A DNA stretch of 64,000 bases, from assembly GCF_002086515.1 (NCBI RefSeq), contig NZ_MVHH01000001.1, positions 62,001 to 126,000 on the forward strand, in the 5' to 3' direction. This DNA comes from Mycolicibacter arupensis. Its GTDB lineage: Bacteria > Actinomycetota > Actinomycetes > Mycobacteriales > Mycobacteriaceae. Positions within the stretch are counted from its first letter, which is position 1; each line of letters starts with the position of its first letter. The notes beneath the pieces were generated by a model that had not been told where the DNA came from, searched no databases, and saw only the letters and a program-made list of their open reading frames with translations. Shown here piece by piece: positions 21,227 to 30,150 of the stretch. The position numbers and the translations under genes were made by a program.

Positions 21227-21978
21227 AGCAGCCCGGGAATGATCGCCTTGCGATTGGGCGGGTAGTCCGGGAACTGCTGCCGGTACCACTTGTGGGTCGC
21301 GACCGCCCGGGGCCCCAGGTTGGCGATGGAGAACAGCACGAAGATCAGCCCCGGCAGAGTCCAAGCCATGATCGCCCAACCCGTCCACAACACGAGTTCA
21401 CCGAAATAGTTGCCCGCCGACACCCAACGGAACGCCCCGCCGTAGGGAATGCGGTAGCCGCTGCCGCCGTCGGAACGCAGGCCGATCAGGATACGGTCGG
21501 CCTGGAAATTGATCACCCAGCCTGCCACCGCGACCACCAGCCCCACGAGGAAGCGGTGGTCGACGAACCAGTGCTCATGTTGCAGGTGCGGGGCCAGCGC
21601 TACGGCATATCCGTTGGCGAACCCGTTGATGGCGTTGAAGGTGAATCCGAACGCGATACCCGAGATGGGGAATCGTTTGCCATCGCCCTTACGGCTCAGC
21701 GGATAGATCAACCCCCGGTAGAGGTAGTGGCACTGCCACAGTGCGTATAAGACGACGGCCGGCGCCCCGTGCTGATGCGCGACAAGCCAGAACGTCACGG
21801 TGAAGGCCCACCACTGCGGGCATTCGAACATCAGCCAGCTGATCTTGCCGGGCAGCGTGAAGCGTTCGTCTGGACTGGCGAAGCGGCCGTAAGGGTTGGT
21901 GAACCAGAAGCTGCTGGCGAAAGTGACGATCGTCAGGACGATCAGGAAGACGACAGCGGCGTGGTAGAGCCCGGCCAT
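21223..21978 (-). CDS. Steroid 5-alpha-reductase-like membrane protein
   Basis: This is an integral membrane protein of 251 residues resembling 3-oxo-5-alpha-steroid 4-dehydrogenases, which use NADPH to reduce the 4,5 double bond of 3-keto steroids. Several hydrophobic helices are visible, and the C-terminal signature GYRIPYGGAFRWVSAGNYFG followed by ELVLWTGWAIM is characteristic of the family. I use ATG 21978 (MAGLYHAAVV), which has AAAGGGTG as its ribosome-binding site; an upstream ATG at 21993 would overlap that site. Its TAG stop lies within the same CTAG that ends the convergent SnoaL gene. Confidence 0.88.
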   Translation of the reverse strand: MAGLYHAAVVFLIVLTIVTFASSFWFTNPYGRFASPDERFTLPGKISWLMFECPQWWAFTVTFWLVAHQHGAPAVVLYALWQCHYLYRGLIYPLSRKGDGKRFPISGIAFGFTFNAINGFANGYAVALAPHLQHEHWFVDHRFLVGLVVAVAGWVINFQADRILIGLRSDGGSGYRIPYGGAFRWVSAGNYFGELVLWTGWAIMAWTLPGLIFVLFSIANLGPRAVATHKWYRQQFPDYPPNRKAIIPGLL

Positions 21979-22046
21979 GGCACACCCTTTCATCCAGGAT
22001 CACAGGCAGTAGTAGCACATCCGCCGGCGCGGGCAGCACGACGGGA

Positions 22047-22445
22047 TCAGTCCCGTGCGCGGTCGCGCCTGCCCGGAGCGAAGTGGTCGAATGCCGCCCG
22101 CATCTCGCTGATCTTTCCGTCGGTGCCCTGCAGCGACACGGCGACATCGCCAAAAGACTTGGCCCCCAATCGCCTGCGCCGGCGTAAGACGGCAGGGTCC
22201 TTGAGGAACAGATAGGCCAGCTGCACACGGCCACCGTCCACCGTCGTGATCCGGTTGATGGCACTCCACGGAATCACCTGCCCGCCGCCGCTTCGCAGGT
22301 AGACCCCTTCGGCGTCGATGCGAATCTCGGCCCCGGTGACGAACAGTCGCGGCACCAGAACAGCCACACCCAACCCGAACAAGAAGATCCCGACCCAGCC
22401 GAAGACGTGCAAGGCCTGCGGCGACCAGCCGCGAATGGACGACAC
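22047..22445 (-). CDS. Small membrane protein of unknown function (PH-like C-terminus)
   Basis: I do not recognise a named family. From the GTG at 22445 the protein has 132 residues with a single transmembrane helix near residues 12-32 (ALHVFGWVGIFLFGLGVAVL), then a strand-rich soluble domain (RLFVTGAEIRIDAEGVYLRS, IPWSAINRITTVDGG) like the PH-type domains of STM3941 or YdbT proteins, and a basic stretch RRRRRLG. The frame is open back to 22574, but upstream codons lose third-position G/C bias and that start would collide with the divergent transporter gene, so the shorter form is preferred. Start uncertain. Confidence 0.6.
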   Translation of the reverse strand: MSSIRGWSPQALHVFGWVGIFLFGLGVAVLVPRLFVTGAEIRIDAEGVYLRSGGGQVIPWSAINRITTVDGGRVQLAYLFLKDPAVLRRRRRLGAKSFGDVAVSLQGTDGKISEMRAAFDHFAPGRRDRARD

Positions 22446-22630
22446 CGGGCTTCGAACGGCATGCGCACTACCCCTGTCGATCAGGCCAACTGTAGCGACT
22501 GGACCGGGCTCGACGTAGTCCCCGACTTCTTCAGCACACCCGCGCGCAAAACCGGATCTGGGCGGGTGCGGCATCTATCGTGACATCGCACAATGCACCG
22601 CTGAGCGATCCGGATGAGGGGTTGGCGCCA

Positions 22631-24025
22631 ATGACCGAACCACGCACCAGGCGTCGGGGTCTGCTGCAGTCGTTCACCGGCCTGTGTGTCCGCTATGTCG
22701 AGCGCCTGATGCCCGATCCGTACCTGTTCGCGCTGATCCTCACGCTGATCGTCGCCGGGCTGGTCGCGGTGCTCGTCCGCGGAGCCTCGGCTAGCGGCAT
22801 GCTCCAGGCCTGGTACGGCGGGGTGTGGGGCAACCAGAACATCTTCACGTTCGCCTTCCAGATGGTCCTGATCCTGGTGACGGGCTACACCCTGGCCGAA
22901 GCACCGGCACTGAAGCGGGCCATCAACGGTGTCGCGGCCAAGCCGCGCAACCAGGTCCAGGCGGCCTTGCTCTGCTTCGGCGTGAGCGCCGCCCTGGCCC
23001 TGCTGAACTGGGGTCTGGGACTGGTGGCCGGGGCATTGCTTGCCCGTCAGGTGGCGCGACGATTCCCGGACTCGCACTTCGGCTATCTGATCGCCGCGGC
23101 ATTCATGGGTTTCATCGTCTGGACACAAGGACTTTCGTCATCGATCGCACTGGCGAACACCGACGCGGGCAGCCCCATCAACGTGATCCACAAGATCGCC
23201 GGAATCACCGTGCCGCTGAGCCAGACCATCTTCGCGCCCTACAGCTGGCTCGCGGCGATCGTCGTGCTGGCGGTCCTCGCCCTGACGATCTGGCGGATGG
23301 AGCCCTGCGACACACTGGCCCCCGACCCCGCGGTGTTCGACGATGAGAGGGCCGTCGAGCCACCGGCCAACCACACGCTCGCCGAGTGGCTGGAGAATCA
23401 GTGGATCCTCAATGTGCTGCTGTTCGCCGCGGGCATCACGTATTTCGTGGCCAGTGGCTTCGCCCTGAACATCTCCTCGATGATCATGCTGTTCACCATC
23501 ACCAGTGCGCTGTTGCACCGCACACCGATCCGCTTCATCCGGGCATTCACCGGCGCCGCCAAGGTCTCCGGTTCGCTGCTGTTGCAATATCCGCTCTACG
23601 GCGGCCTTGTGGGACTGCTGGCCTACCAGGGCGCCGACGGCTCCAGGCCGCTGCAGACGTTGCTGGCCCAAACCCTGGTGAACGGCGCGACGCAGTACAC
23701 CCTGCCGTTCCTGACGTTCGCCGGCTCGGTGATCATCAGCCTGTTCGTGCCGTCGGGTGGCGGGCACTGGGCGGTGCAGGGTCCGATCGCCGTCGACTCC
23801 GCGCTCGCGATCGGCCAGAGCTCACCCGGGTACCTGGGGCTGATCTCCATGGCTGTGGCCGTCGGGGAAGGCGTGGCGAACATGATCCAGCCGTTCTGGC
23901 TGCTGCCCCTGCTGGCGATCGCCAAGCTGCACGTGCGCCAGGTGATGGGCTTTACCGTCGTGGCCTTCCTCATCGGATTTGTGGTGCTGGGGGCCATGAC
24001 GTTGATCGCACCGTGGGTGCTCTGA
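22631..24025 (+). CDS. Short-chain fatty acid transporter (AtoE family)
   Basis: This 464-residue inner-membrane protein matches the short-chain fatty acid transporter family typified by AtoE. It begins MTEPRTRRRGLLQSFTGLCV and has many hydrophobic helices. The family features are YVERLMPDPYLFALILTL near the N-terminus, the loop NLLQ/NWGLGLVAGALLARQVARR, and FVPSGGGHWAVQGPIA followed by GEGVANMIQPFWLLPLLAI near the C-terminus. ATG 22631 is chosen because GATGAGGGG lies 9 bp upstream; a GTG at 22580 would add 17 residues. It probably takes up acetoacetate, butyrate or similar acids. Confidence 0.9.
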   Translation: MTEPRTRRRGLLQSFTGLCVRYVERLMPDPYLFALILTLIVAGLVAVLVRGASASGMLQAWYGGVWGNQNIFTFAFQMVLILVTGYTLAEAPALKRAINGVAAKPRNQVQAALLCFGVSAALALLNWGLGLVAGALLARQVARRFPDSHFGYLIAAAFMGFIVWTQGLSSSIALANTDAGSPINVIHKIAGITVPLSQTIFAPYSWLAAIVVLAVLALTIWRMEPCDTLAPDPAVFDDERAVEPPANHTLAEWLENQWILNVLLFAAGITYFVASGFALNISSMIMLFTITSALLHRTPIRFIRAFTGAAKVSGSLLLQYPLYGGLVGLLAYQGADGSRPLQTLLAQTLVNGATQYTLPFLTFAGSVIISLFVPSGGGHWAVQGPIAVDSALAIGQSSPGYLGLISMAVAVGEGVANMIQPFWLLPLLAIAKLHVRQVMGFTVVAFLIGFVVLGAMTLIAPWVL

Positions 24026-24122
24026 GGGGCCGCTTCGTCATTTCCTTGATATCGGCGGCCGCCTGTCGGATGCTCGTGAGATAAGCACCTTCTGGGGTGC
24101 TCGTAGCAAGGAGTAGACCGCA

Positions 24123-24914
24123 GTGAATGTACCCAGCGTGGACAGGATCACCACCGCCCTGCAGTCCTGCTACGCCGCGATCGAAGCCCTCTGCGCCGAC
24201 TTGGACGACGCCGAGTGGGGCGCTGCATCGCTGTGCCCGGAGTGGACCGTCCGCGACGTGGTCAACCACGTCACCAGCATCGAGGCCGTGATGGCCGGGT
24301 GGCTGCCCGACGATGGCCAGACTCCCCCGCCGTTCGATGCGGCCGCAGACTTTCTGCGCGACGCCGCCACCGACACGGCCGGCTACGGCCAGCTGGTGCA
24401 CGCGATCTATGACCGCAGGCGCAACGACCTGGCCGCCCTGACCGAAGCAGATCTCGCTCGCCCGTCGTGGACTCCGGTCGGTCCCAGCACCTATGGACGT
24501 TTCCTGGAGATCCGGGTCTTCGATTTCTGGGTGCACGAACGCGACATCAGCACCCCGTTGGGCCGCGCCACCGAGGACACCGGGCTGGCGGCCGAGATCG
24601 CGCTGGCCGAAGTCGCAGGCTCGCTGGGCTACATCGTCGGCAAGAAGGTGGGCCTGCCCGAAGGAAAGAGCATCACCTTCGATCTGACCGGTCCGCTCAC
24701 TCGCCAATTACACGTCGCCGTGAATGGACGAGCGAAAGCCGTTGACCACCTGGCCGATCCGGATGTCACACTGACCACCGATTCCACCACCTTCATTCAG
24801 CTGGCGTGCGGGCGCATCGACCCACAGGCCCAGATCGATTCCGGCGCCGTCACCTGGAAGGGCGACAACGAACTCGGTGACCGCACCGCCCGCAACCTGA
24901 GGTTCACGATGTGA
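24123..24914 (+). CDS. Maleylpyruvate isomerase family mycothiol-dependent (DinB-fold) enzyme
   Basis: This 263-residue protein matches the actinobacterial DinB/MDMPI family, whose members use mycothiol as thiol cofactor. The N-terminal four-helix part has [20 protein letters not shown], whose His is the first metal ligand, and WVHERDIST supplies the later Asp/His-type ligands; a C-terminal SCP2-like domain (residues about 175-263) follows. It starts on a GTG with AAGGAG 8 bp upstream and overlaps the following DsbA-like gene by 4 bp. The substrate is unknown; the thiol-type partner gene fits a conjugation or isomerisation role. Confidence 0.87.
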   Translation: MNVPSVDRITTALQSCYAAIEALCADLDDAEWGAASLCPEWTVRDVVNHVTSIEAVMAGWLPDDGQTPPPFDAAADFLRDAATDTAGYGQLVHAIYDRRRNDLAALTEADLARPSWTPVGPSTYGRFLEIRVFDFWVHERDISTPLGRATEDTGLAAEIALAEVAGSLGYIVGKKVGLPEGKSITFDLTGPLTRQLHVAVNGRAKAVDHLADPDVTLTTDSTTFIQLACGRIDPQAQIDSGAVTWKGDNELGDRTARNLRFTM

Positions 24915-25618
24915 CCAGTCGCCTGGATTCGGTCGATTTTCACTTCGACGTCATGTGCCCCTACGCCTATCAGACGTCACGGTGGATCCGGGAGGTCCGA
25001 GACCAGACCGGCCTGACCGTGAATTGGCGTTTCTTCAGCCTGGAGGAGATCAACCGCCAAGAGGGCAAGAAACACCCGTGGGAGCGCGAATGGTCCTATG
25101 GCTGGTCGATGATGCGGATCGGCGCGCTGCTGCGGCGCCAGTCGATGGCCGACCTCGACGCGTGGTACCGGCGTGCCGGGCGCGCACTGCACGAAGAGGG
25201 CCATAAGCCGCACGAAAAGGCGGTCGCCCGGCACCTGCTTGAGGAACTCGGATTCGATCCGGGTCTGGTCGATCAGGCGATCGCCGACCCCACCACCAGC
25301 GACGAGGTGCTGGCCGATCATCACCGGGTGGTCGCTGCCGGCGGCTATGGGGTTCCCACACTGTTTTTTCCCGACGGACAGTGCCTGTTCGGGCCGGTGC
25401 TCATCGATCCGCCCAGCGGCGACGCCGCGGTGCGGCTGTGGGAGGCCGTGGTGGCGTGGACGGAGTTTCCGCACCTCTACGAGCTGCAGCGGCCCAAGAC
25501 CCCTGCCGACGAACAGCGCATAGTCGAGACCTTCCGACCCTATCTGCAGGCCCGCGACTGGGTGTCGATCAACCGCGGCGAGGTGGTTTCCTTTGCCGAT
25601 CGCCCGACGCAGCAGTGA
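24911..25618 (+). CDS. DsbA family thioredoxin-fold protein
   Basis: This is a cytoplasmic thioredoxin-fold protein of 235 residues related to DsbA/FrnE and 2-hydroxychromene-2-carboxylate isomerases. The active-site region [14 protein letters not shown] keeps one cysteine (CPYA) and lacks the second of CxxC, so it is unlikely to form disulfides and more likely binds a thiol such as mycothiol. The helical insertion (residues 55-135) and the cis-proline segment [13 protein letters not shown] are typical. There is no signal peptide. It starts with GTG inside the stop of the mycothiol-type gene and should be co-translated with it. Confidence 0.85.
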   Translation: MTSRLDSVDFHFDVMCPYAYQTSRWIREVRDQTGLTVNWRFFSLEEINRQEGKKHPWEREWSYGWSMMRIGALLRRQSMADLDAWYRRAGRALHEEGHKPHEKAVARHLLEELGFDPGLVDQAIADPTTSDEVLADHHRVVAAGGYGVPTLFFPDGQCLFGPVLIDPPSGDAAVRLWEAVVAWTEFPHLYELQRPKTPADEQRIVETFRPYLQARDWVSINRGEVVSFADRPTQQ

Positions 25619-25696
25619 CCGGGGAGAAAACTACGCGCCGGGCGTTGATCGGCATTGTGCCGGAACAGAATCCAGTGGCAGCTTATGCTGCCCGAT

Positions 25697-28600
25697 ATGG
25701 CCGATTTCACCGCCTCCCAGCCCCCGGACCTGGACAACGTTCCGTCCGCCGAGGGGCCACTGCCTGCAGCCTCTGAGCTGACTGGTCGGCCCTATGCACT
25801 GCCGGTCGACATCCTCGGCGAGCGCCACGGCCCGCTGTTCTACGCCGACTACAGCGGGGTGCGCAAGCTTTACGCCTGCTCGCGGGAGCTGGTCGAGGAG
25901 TTGTGCGACGAGACCCGATTCGCCAAGAACCCGATGCAGCCGCTGGCCCGGGTACGCCGGCTGGCCGGCGACGGACTGTTCACCGCCTACCACGGTGAAC
26001 CGGCGTGGCAGCGGGCACACGATGTCCTGATGCCCGGCTTCAGCTACGCCGGGCTGCGCAACTATCACGGCGCGATGCTCGATATCGGCGACCAACTGGT
26101 GGCCCGCTGGGATGCGTGCGCCGGGGATCGAACCGTCGACGCCTCCACCGACCTGCAGAAGCTCGCGATGGACACCGTCGCGCTGGCCGGGTTCGGCGCC
26201 CGATTCGACTCCTTCACCCATGACGGCCTGGCTCCGGTCCCGCGAAGCTTCACCGCCGCCCTGGGCGAACTCGGCACGTCCGAGGGCAGCGCCGAATTCG
26301 ATCGGGAGCTGGCCTACCTGCATCGCAGTTTCGATGAGCTGGTCGCCGGGCACCGAGCAACGGCCAGCCCCGAACTCGATGACCTGCTCTACGTGATGCT
26401 CGGCCGCGACGGCGACGGCGATCCGCTGTTGAGCGACGAGAACATTCGCAACCAGATCATGACGTTTCTGATCGCCGGCCAGCTGACCACCTCGGAGCTG
26501 ATGCCCACCGCGCTCTACAACCTGGTGCACCACCCCGCGGTGCTCTCGCGCGTCACAGCCGAAGTCGACGCCGTCTTCGGCAGCGAGGACGACTACGTGC
26601 CGACCTATGACGACATCGGAAAGCTCGAATACCTGCGGCAGGTGATCAACGAGACGCTGCGCCTGTGTCCACCGGTGCTCAGCTTTGACCGAATGGCACT
26701 GGATGACACCGTGATCGGCGGCGAATACCCGATCAAGAAAGGCGAGGCGGTCAGCGTCCTGACCGGTGCGCTGCACCGCCGGCCCGAGTGGGGCGACAAC
26801 GTCGAACTGTTCGATCCAGACAGGTTCGCCCCTGCTCGATCAGCGGCCCGGCCGGCCGCGGTGTTCAAACCCTTCGGCACCGGGGAACGTTCCTGCATCG
26901 GACGCCAGTTCGCCCTGCACGAGGCCACCATGACGATCGCGCGGCTGGTCCACCGGTATCGCCTGATCGACTCACAACACTATGTTCTGCACTTCGACTC
27001 AGAACGCAGTCGGCGCCCCGTCGGGTTTCAGCTAGGCCTCGTGCGGCGCACACCCGAGGATCGGCGCAGCGCCGTATCCCCGCAGGCCGCCGCTGCGCCG
27101 CAAAGCACCGCGGGCACACTCACCCCGGTCAAGGCGGGCACCACGCTGGCCGTGCTGCACGGCTCGAACCTCGGCACCTGCCGCGCTTTGGTCAAACAGC
27201 TCGCCGAGGAGGCCACCGACTTCGGTTGCACCACCACCGTGGCTGCGCTCGACGACTTCGCCGGGGCCCTGCCCGCGACCGACGCGGTCGTGATCGTCGC
27301 CTCGTCCTACAACGGGCAACCGACCGATGACGCGCGAGAGTTCCTGGCCTGGCTGCTCAGCGCCGACGCCACGCTGGACGGCACCCCGCGCTTTGCGGTG
27401 CTCGGTGTCGGGGACCGCAACTGGGCCGACACCTACCAGGCGGTGCCCAGACACATCGACGCGCGCCTGAGCGAACTGGGCGCCGATCCCCTGCTCCCCC
27501 TGACCGCGGCCGACACCTCCGGGGATCTCAACGGAACCGTCGAGGAGTTCTCCACCGCACTGCGCGAAGCGCTTTCGGCCCACTTCGGCGATCCCGACGC
27601 GGCGCCGATCACCGACACCGACGAGCCGCTCTACGACATGCGCCCCATCCTGGGCCCCGTCACCGCGGCAATCGATGCCCGGTTCGCGGTGACGCCGATG
27701 ACCGTCCTGGAGAACACCGCCCTGGTCGGCGACGACGCCGCCCTGGGCGGAGCGAAACGCTTTGTCCGCATCGCCCTGCCCGAGGGGGTCGAGTATCAGA
27801 CCGGTGATCACCTGACGGTGCTGGCCGACAATCCGCCCGAACTGGTGGCCACCGTGCTGGAGCTGCTGAGCATCGACGGTGACCGGCGACTGGCCATCAA
27901 CCCGCGGCGCGCGTCCCGGCGGTTGATCGCCCTGGACCGGGAGGTGAGCGCCCGCGAGCTGCTCACCCACTTCGTCGAACTACGCAAACCGGTCACACCC
28001 AGCCAGTTGCGCCGTCTGGCCGCGTCCAACCCGTGCCCGCCCGAACGCGAACGCCTGGAACAGTTGGCGGCAGCGGCCGAACCCTGCCCGCTCAGCCTGT
28101 TCGAATGCCTGATGGAGTGCCCGGCATGCGCGCTGACCGGCGCGGAGCTGCTCGAACTGCTCGAACCGATGACACCTCGCCATTACTCCATAGCGTCGTC
28201 GTCGCGCTTGGCACCCGGGCTGGTGGCGCTGGTGGTCAGCGTGCTCGACGCGCCGGCACGCTCGGGCCACGGCCTGTTTCAGGGCGTGGCGTCCAACCAC
28301 TTGGCCGCCATGGCCGCCGGCACGCAGATTCGGGCGCGCGTCGATCCGGCCCGCCAGGCTTTCCGTGCCGGCGCCGACCCCGCAAAGAATGTGATCCTGG
28401 TGAGTGCCGGGACCGGGGTTGCTCCGTTTCGCGGGTTCCTGGGCGACCGGCTGGCGGCCAAACAGGAGGGCGCGCCGTATTCACCAGCGTTGTGTTTCTT
28501 CGGCGTCCGAAATCCCGACGCGGACTACATCTTCCGCGACCAGTTCGAGGCGGCCGAAGCCGAGGGGATCGTCCGGATGCGCCCGGCCTTCTCCCGCGCG

Positions 28601-28855
28601 CCCCAGGGCGGTGTCCGCTACGTGCAGGACCGGATCGCCGCCGACGCCGACGACGTCTGGGAGCTGCTGGGCGATCCCGCGAAACAGACCCACGTCTTCG
28701 TGTGCGGCGACGGCGCGAAGATGGCTCCGGCGGTGCGCCAAGCCTTTATCGACATCTACCGCGCCCGCACCGGCAGCGATGCGCAGCAGGCCCACGACTG
28801 GCTGATCGCCCTGGTGGAAGCCGACCGCTACGTCGAGGACGTGTGGGCCGGATGA
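25697..28855 (+). CDS. Self-sufficient cytochrome P450:NADPH-P450 reductase (CYP102-like)
   Basis: This is a single-chain fatty-acid-hydroxylase type P450 fused to its reductase, 1052 residues from ATG 25697; ATG 25685 is an alternative. The P450 domain has NETLRLCPP (ExxR) and FKPFGTGERSCIGRQF with the haem cysteine at residue 400. A flavodoxin-like FMN domain begins near residue 480 (VLHGSNLGTC), followed by an FAD/NADPH reductase with RHYSIASSS, GTGVAPFRGFLG and the C-terminal VEDVWAG found in CYP102A1. The I helix reads AGQLTTSE instead of AGHETTSG, so the usual acid before Thr264 is Leu263. The phenylalanine in GDGLFTAY matches the BM3 F87 region. No regulator is adjacent. The substrate is probably a fatty acid or similar chain, by family. 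Confidence 0.93.
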   Translation: MADFTASQPPDLDNVPSAEGPLPAASELTGRPYALPVDILGERHGPLFYADYSGVRKLYACSRELVEELCDETRFAKNPMQPLARVRRLAGDGLFTAYHGEPAWQRAHDVLMPGFSYAGLRNYHGAMLDIGDQLVARWDACAGDRTVDASTDLQKLAMDTVALAGFGARFDSFTHDGLAPVPRSFTAALGELGTSEGSAEFDRELAYLHRSFDELVAGHRATASPELDDLLYVMLGRDGDGDPLLSDENIRNQIMTFLIAGQLTTSELMPTALYNLVHHPAVLSRVTAEVDAVFGSEDDYVPTYDDIGKLEYLRQVINETLRLCPPVLSFDRMALDDTVIGGEYPIKKGEAVSVLTGALHRRPEWGDNVELFDPDRFAPARSAARPAAVFKPFGTGERSCIGRQFALHEATMTIARLVHRYRLIDSQHYVLHFDSERSRRPVGFQLGLVRRTPEDRRSAVSPQAAAAPQSTAGTLTPVKAGTTLAVLHGSNLGTCRALVKQLAEEATDFGCTTTVAALDDFAGALPATDAVVIVASSYNGQPTDDAREFLAWLLSADATLDGTPRFAVLGVGDRNWADTYQAVPRHIDARLSELGADPLLPLTAADTSGDLNGTVEEFSTALREALSAHFGDPDAAPITDTDEPLYDMRPILGPVTAAIDARFAVTPMTVLENTALVGDDAALGGAKRFVRIALPEGVEYQTGDHLTVLADNPPELVATVLELLSIDGDRRLAINPRRASRRLIALDREVSARELLTHFVELRKPVTPSQLRRLAASNPCPPERERLEQLAAAAEPCPLSLFECLMECPACALTGAELLELLEPMTPRHYSIASSSRLAPGLVALVVSVLDAPARSGHGLFQGVASNHLAAMAAGTQIRARVDPARQAFRAGADPAKNVILVSAGTGVAPFRGFLGDRLAAKQEGAPYSPALCFFGVRNPDADYIFRDQFEAAEAEGIVRMRPAFSRAPQGGVRYVQDRIAADADDVWELLGDPAKQTHVFVCGDGAKMAPAVRQAFIDIYRARTGSDAQQAHDWLIALVEADRYVEDVWAG

Positions 28856-28989
28856 CCCGGCAAACGTGCCGTCAGCCGCGCCGCAGCCCGACTCGTGTGC
28901 ATTTCACAGGAAAGCTCCGGTATGGCGTGCTAGCGTCAGTGACGCACATCATCGCTTGATGGGCTTGAAAAATGAAAGAAGTGAAGTAA

Positions 28990-29193
28990 ATGGCACAGGG
29001 CACTGTGAAATGGTTCAACGGCGAAAAGGGCTTCGGCTTCATCGCCCCCGACGGCGGAGCGGCTGACGTCTTCGTCCACTACTCCGAGATCAGCGGCAGC
29101 GGATTCCGCACCCTGGAGGAGAACGCTCGGGTCCAGTTCGAGGTCGAACAGGGCGCGAAGGGTCCGCAGGCTGTTGGCGTTTCGGTCATCTGA
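28990..29193 (+). CDS. cspA: Cold-shock protein (CspA family)
   Basis: This is a 67-residue single-stranded nucleic acid binding OB-fold protein that acts as an RNA chaperone. The RNP1 motif KGFGFIAPD and RNP2-type VFVHYSEI are present, and the length is standard. The ATG follows GAAGTGAAG. The 130-bp gap upstream contains a TAGCGT that may serve as a -10 box at 28931-28936, giving a leader of about 45 nt; I cannot define its -35. A strong terminator follows the stop codon, so it is monocistronic. Confidence 0.97.
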   Translation: MAQGTVKWFNGEKGFGFIAPDGGAADVFVHYSEISGSGFRTLEENARVQFEVEQGAKGPQAVGVSVI

Positions 29194-29210
29194 CCGAACA
29201 CACAGACTTC

Positions 29211-29246
29211 AAGAGGCTGTCGCAGCGAAAGCTGCGGCAGCCTCTT
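29211..29246 (+). terminator. Intrinsic terminator of the cold-shock gene
   Basis: A 16-bp stem, AAGAGGCTGTCGCAGC at 29211-29226 and its complement at 29231-29246, closes a GAAA tetraloop. The only irregularity is one G-U wobble. The run of T after it is poor (CTGT), which is common in mycobacterial terminators. Confidence 0.85.
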
Positions 29247-29667
29247 CTGTATGGCGGGGTCTGGGGTTAGGGAGCCGAGTAGAGCCCTGAAAGAAAGATC
29301 CGTGGGGCTAGAGGGGTCAGGGGATCCTCCAGTGCCTTGCGGCACCGCATCGGTAGCCCTGGCACGGTTCAGTCCGACACATCGGTTGACTAATGCAAGA
29401 TGATTACTCTGAGGTTGACCGGTCATGTCGTTTGAATCTCCCCCGCGTCAACAGAAGCGCATCCCAGCACTGCTGCGAGCTGAGAATGTGGCCGCATCCG
29501 GACCTGGGCAGGCCAGCTGGGGGACGCCGAGACTGTCACCGCCGGCAGCCAGCTTCGACCCGATCCGGCCCGGACCACGCAATAAACCTCGGACCCCTTA
29601 CGACGAAGCCCGCGAACGGATCTGTCGACTTACGAGTATCGGGGCAGTCGTGAATGCAGGACTTGGG
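29247..29667. other. Non-coding or degraded stretch before the HEPN gene
   Basis: This 420-bp stretch has no supported gene. A plus-strand frame at 29425-29700 (91 residues, Pro- and Arg-rich, no recognised domain) runs 33 bp into the 3' end of the convergent HEPN gene and has weak codon bias, so I do not call it. A small hairpin (GTGCC TTGC GGCAC) lies at 29333-29346. The base composition is less G/C biased than the flanking core. It may be the left edge of an inserted segment, but I found no repeat of the tRNA 3' end here. Confidence 0.4.
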
Positions 29668-30150
29668 CTACGTCGGTGGAGGATCGAGGAGCGCTACTAG
29701 CCACCTGACTACATTTTCGATGCGCTCCAAGTAGCCTTTCACTACGATCAAAGACACGCCCGAGTCTCCGCCGTGGGAAATGTTGTTGCGAAGAGTTGCG
29801 ATACTTCCCAGTGCCTCAAGGTCGTCAGCGTGCGCAGCTTCGAGCATCGGCCACCAGGCCGGATCCAAAGCATCGAGCATCTGCTTAAGCTTGTCGTTGT
29901 CGATATTGCGGAAGCGCTCAACGTGCTTACCGACGAGTCGCTGCACCCTCGAGTCACCTTGCCTTCGGGAATACTCGCGGATCAGCTCCTTCACCGACTG
30001 CTCTATGTAGCCGGAGATTAGGACGGCCAAATACCTAGCGAAGTGCGCCAGAAGCTCAGGAGACAATTGCTTTCCATCGATCTGACCTACGACCGCATAA
30101 AGACGATCCCGCCGGCGCTTGACTTCACTACGCCCACTGGCCCGAACCAT
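29668..30150 (-). CDS. HEPN-domain RNase-like protein (RiboL-PSP/MAE_28990 type)
   Basis: This 160-residue all-alpha protein has the HEPN catalytic signature R-x4-H as RNNISH at residues 121-126, inside LRNNISHGG, the usual form of the motif in metal-independent HEPN ribonucleases. The N-terminal helix AHFARYLAVLISGYIEQSVK resembles the RiboL-PSP-HEPN and MAE_28990 groups. Its ATG directly abuts the TAG of the DUF262 gene (TAGATG), so translation is coupled and the products are likely to work as a pair. HEPN proteins act as RNA-cutting effectors in toxin-antitoxin, CRISPR and other defence systems; here the role is inferred. Base composition is less G/C biased than in the core genes. Confidence 0.8.
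   Translation of the reverse strand: MVRASGRSEVKRRRDRLYAVVGQIDGKQLSPELLAHFARYLAVLISGYIEQSVKELIREYSRRQGDSRVQRLVGKHVERFRNIDNDKLKQMLDALDPAWWPMLEAAHADDLEALGSIATLRNNISHGGDSGVSLIVVKGYLERIENVVRWLVALLDPPPT

Noticed and set aside
24084..24101. AGCACC/GGTGCT hairpin before the mycothiol-type gene
   Set aside because: The 6-bp stem with a 6-nt loop is weak and has no T run; it could be chance.
29425..29700. 91-codon plus-strand frame before the HEPN gene
   Set aside because: It overlaps the convergent HEPN gene, shows no recognised domain and has weak codon bias.
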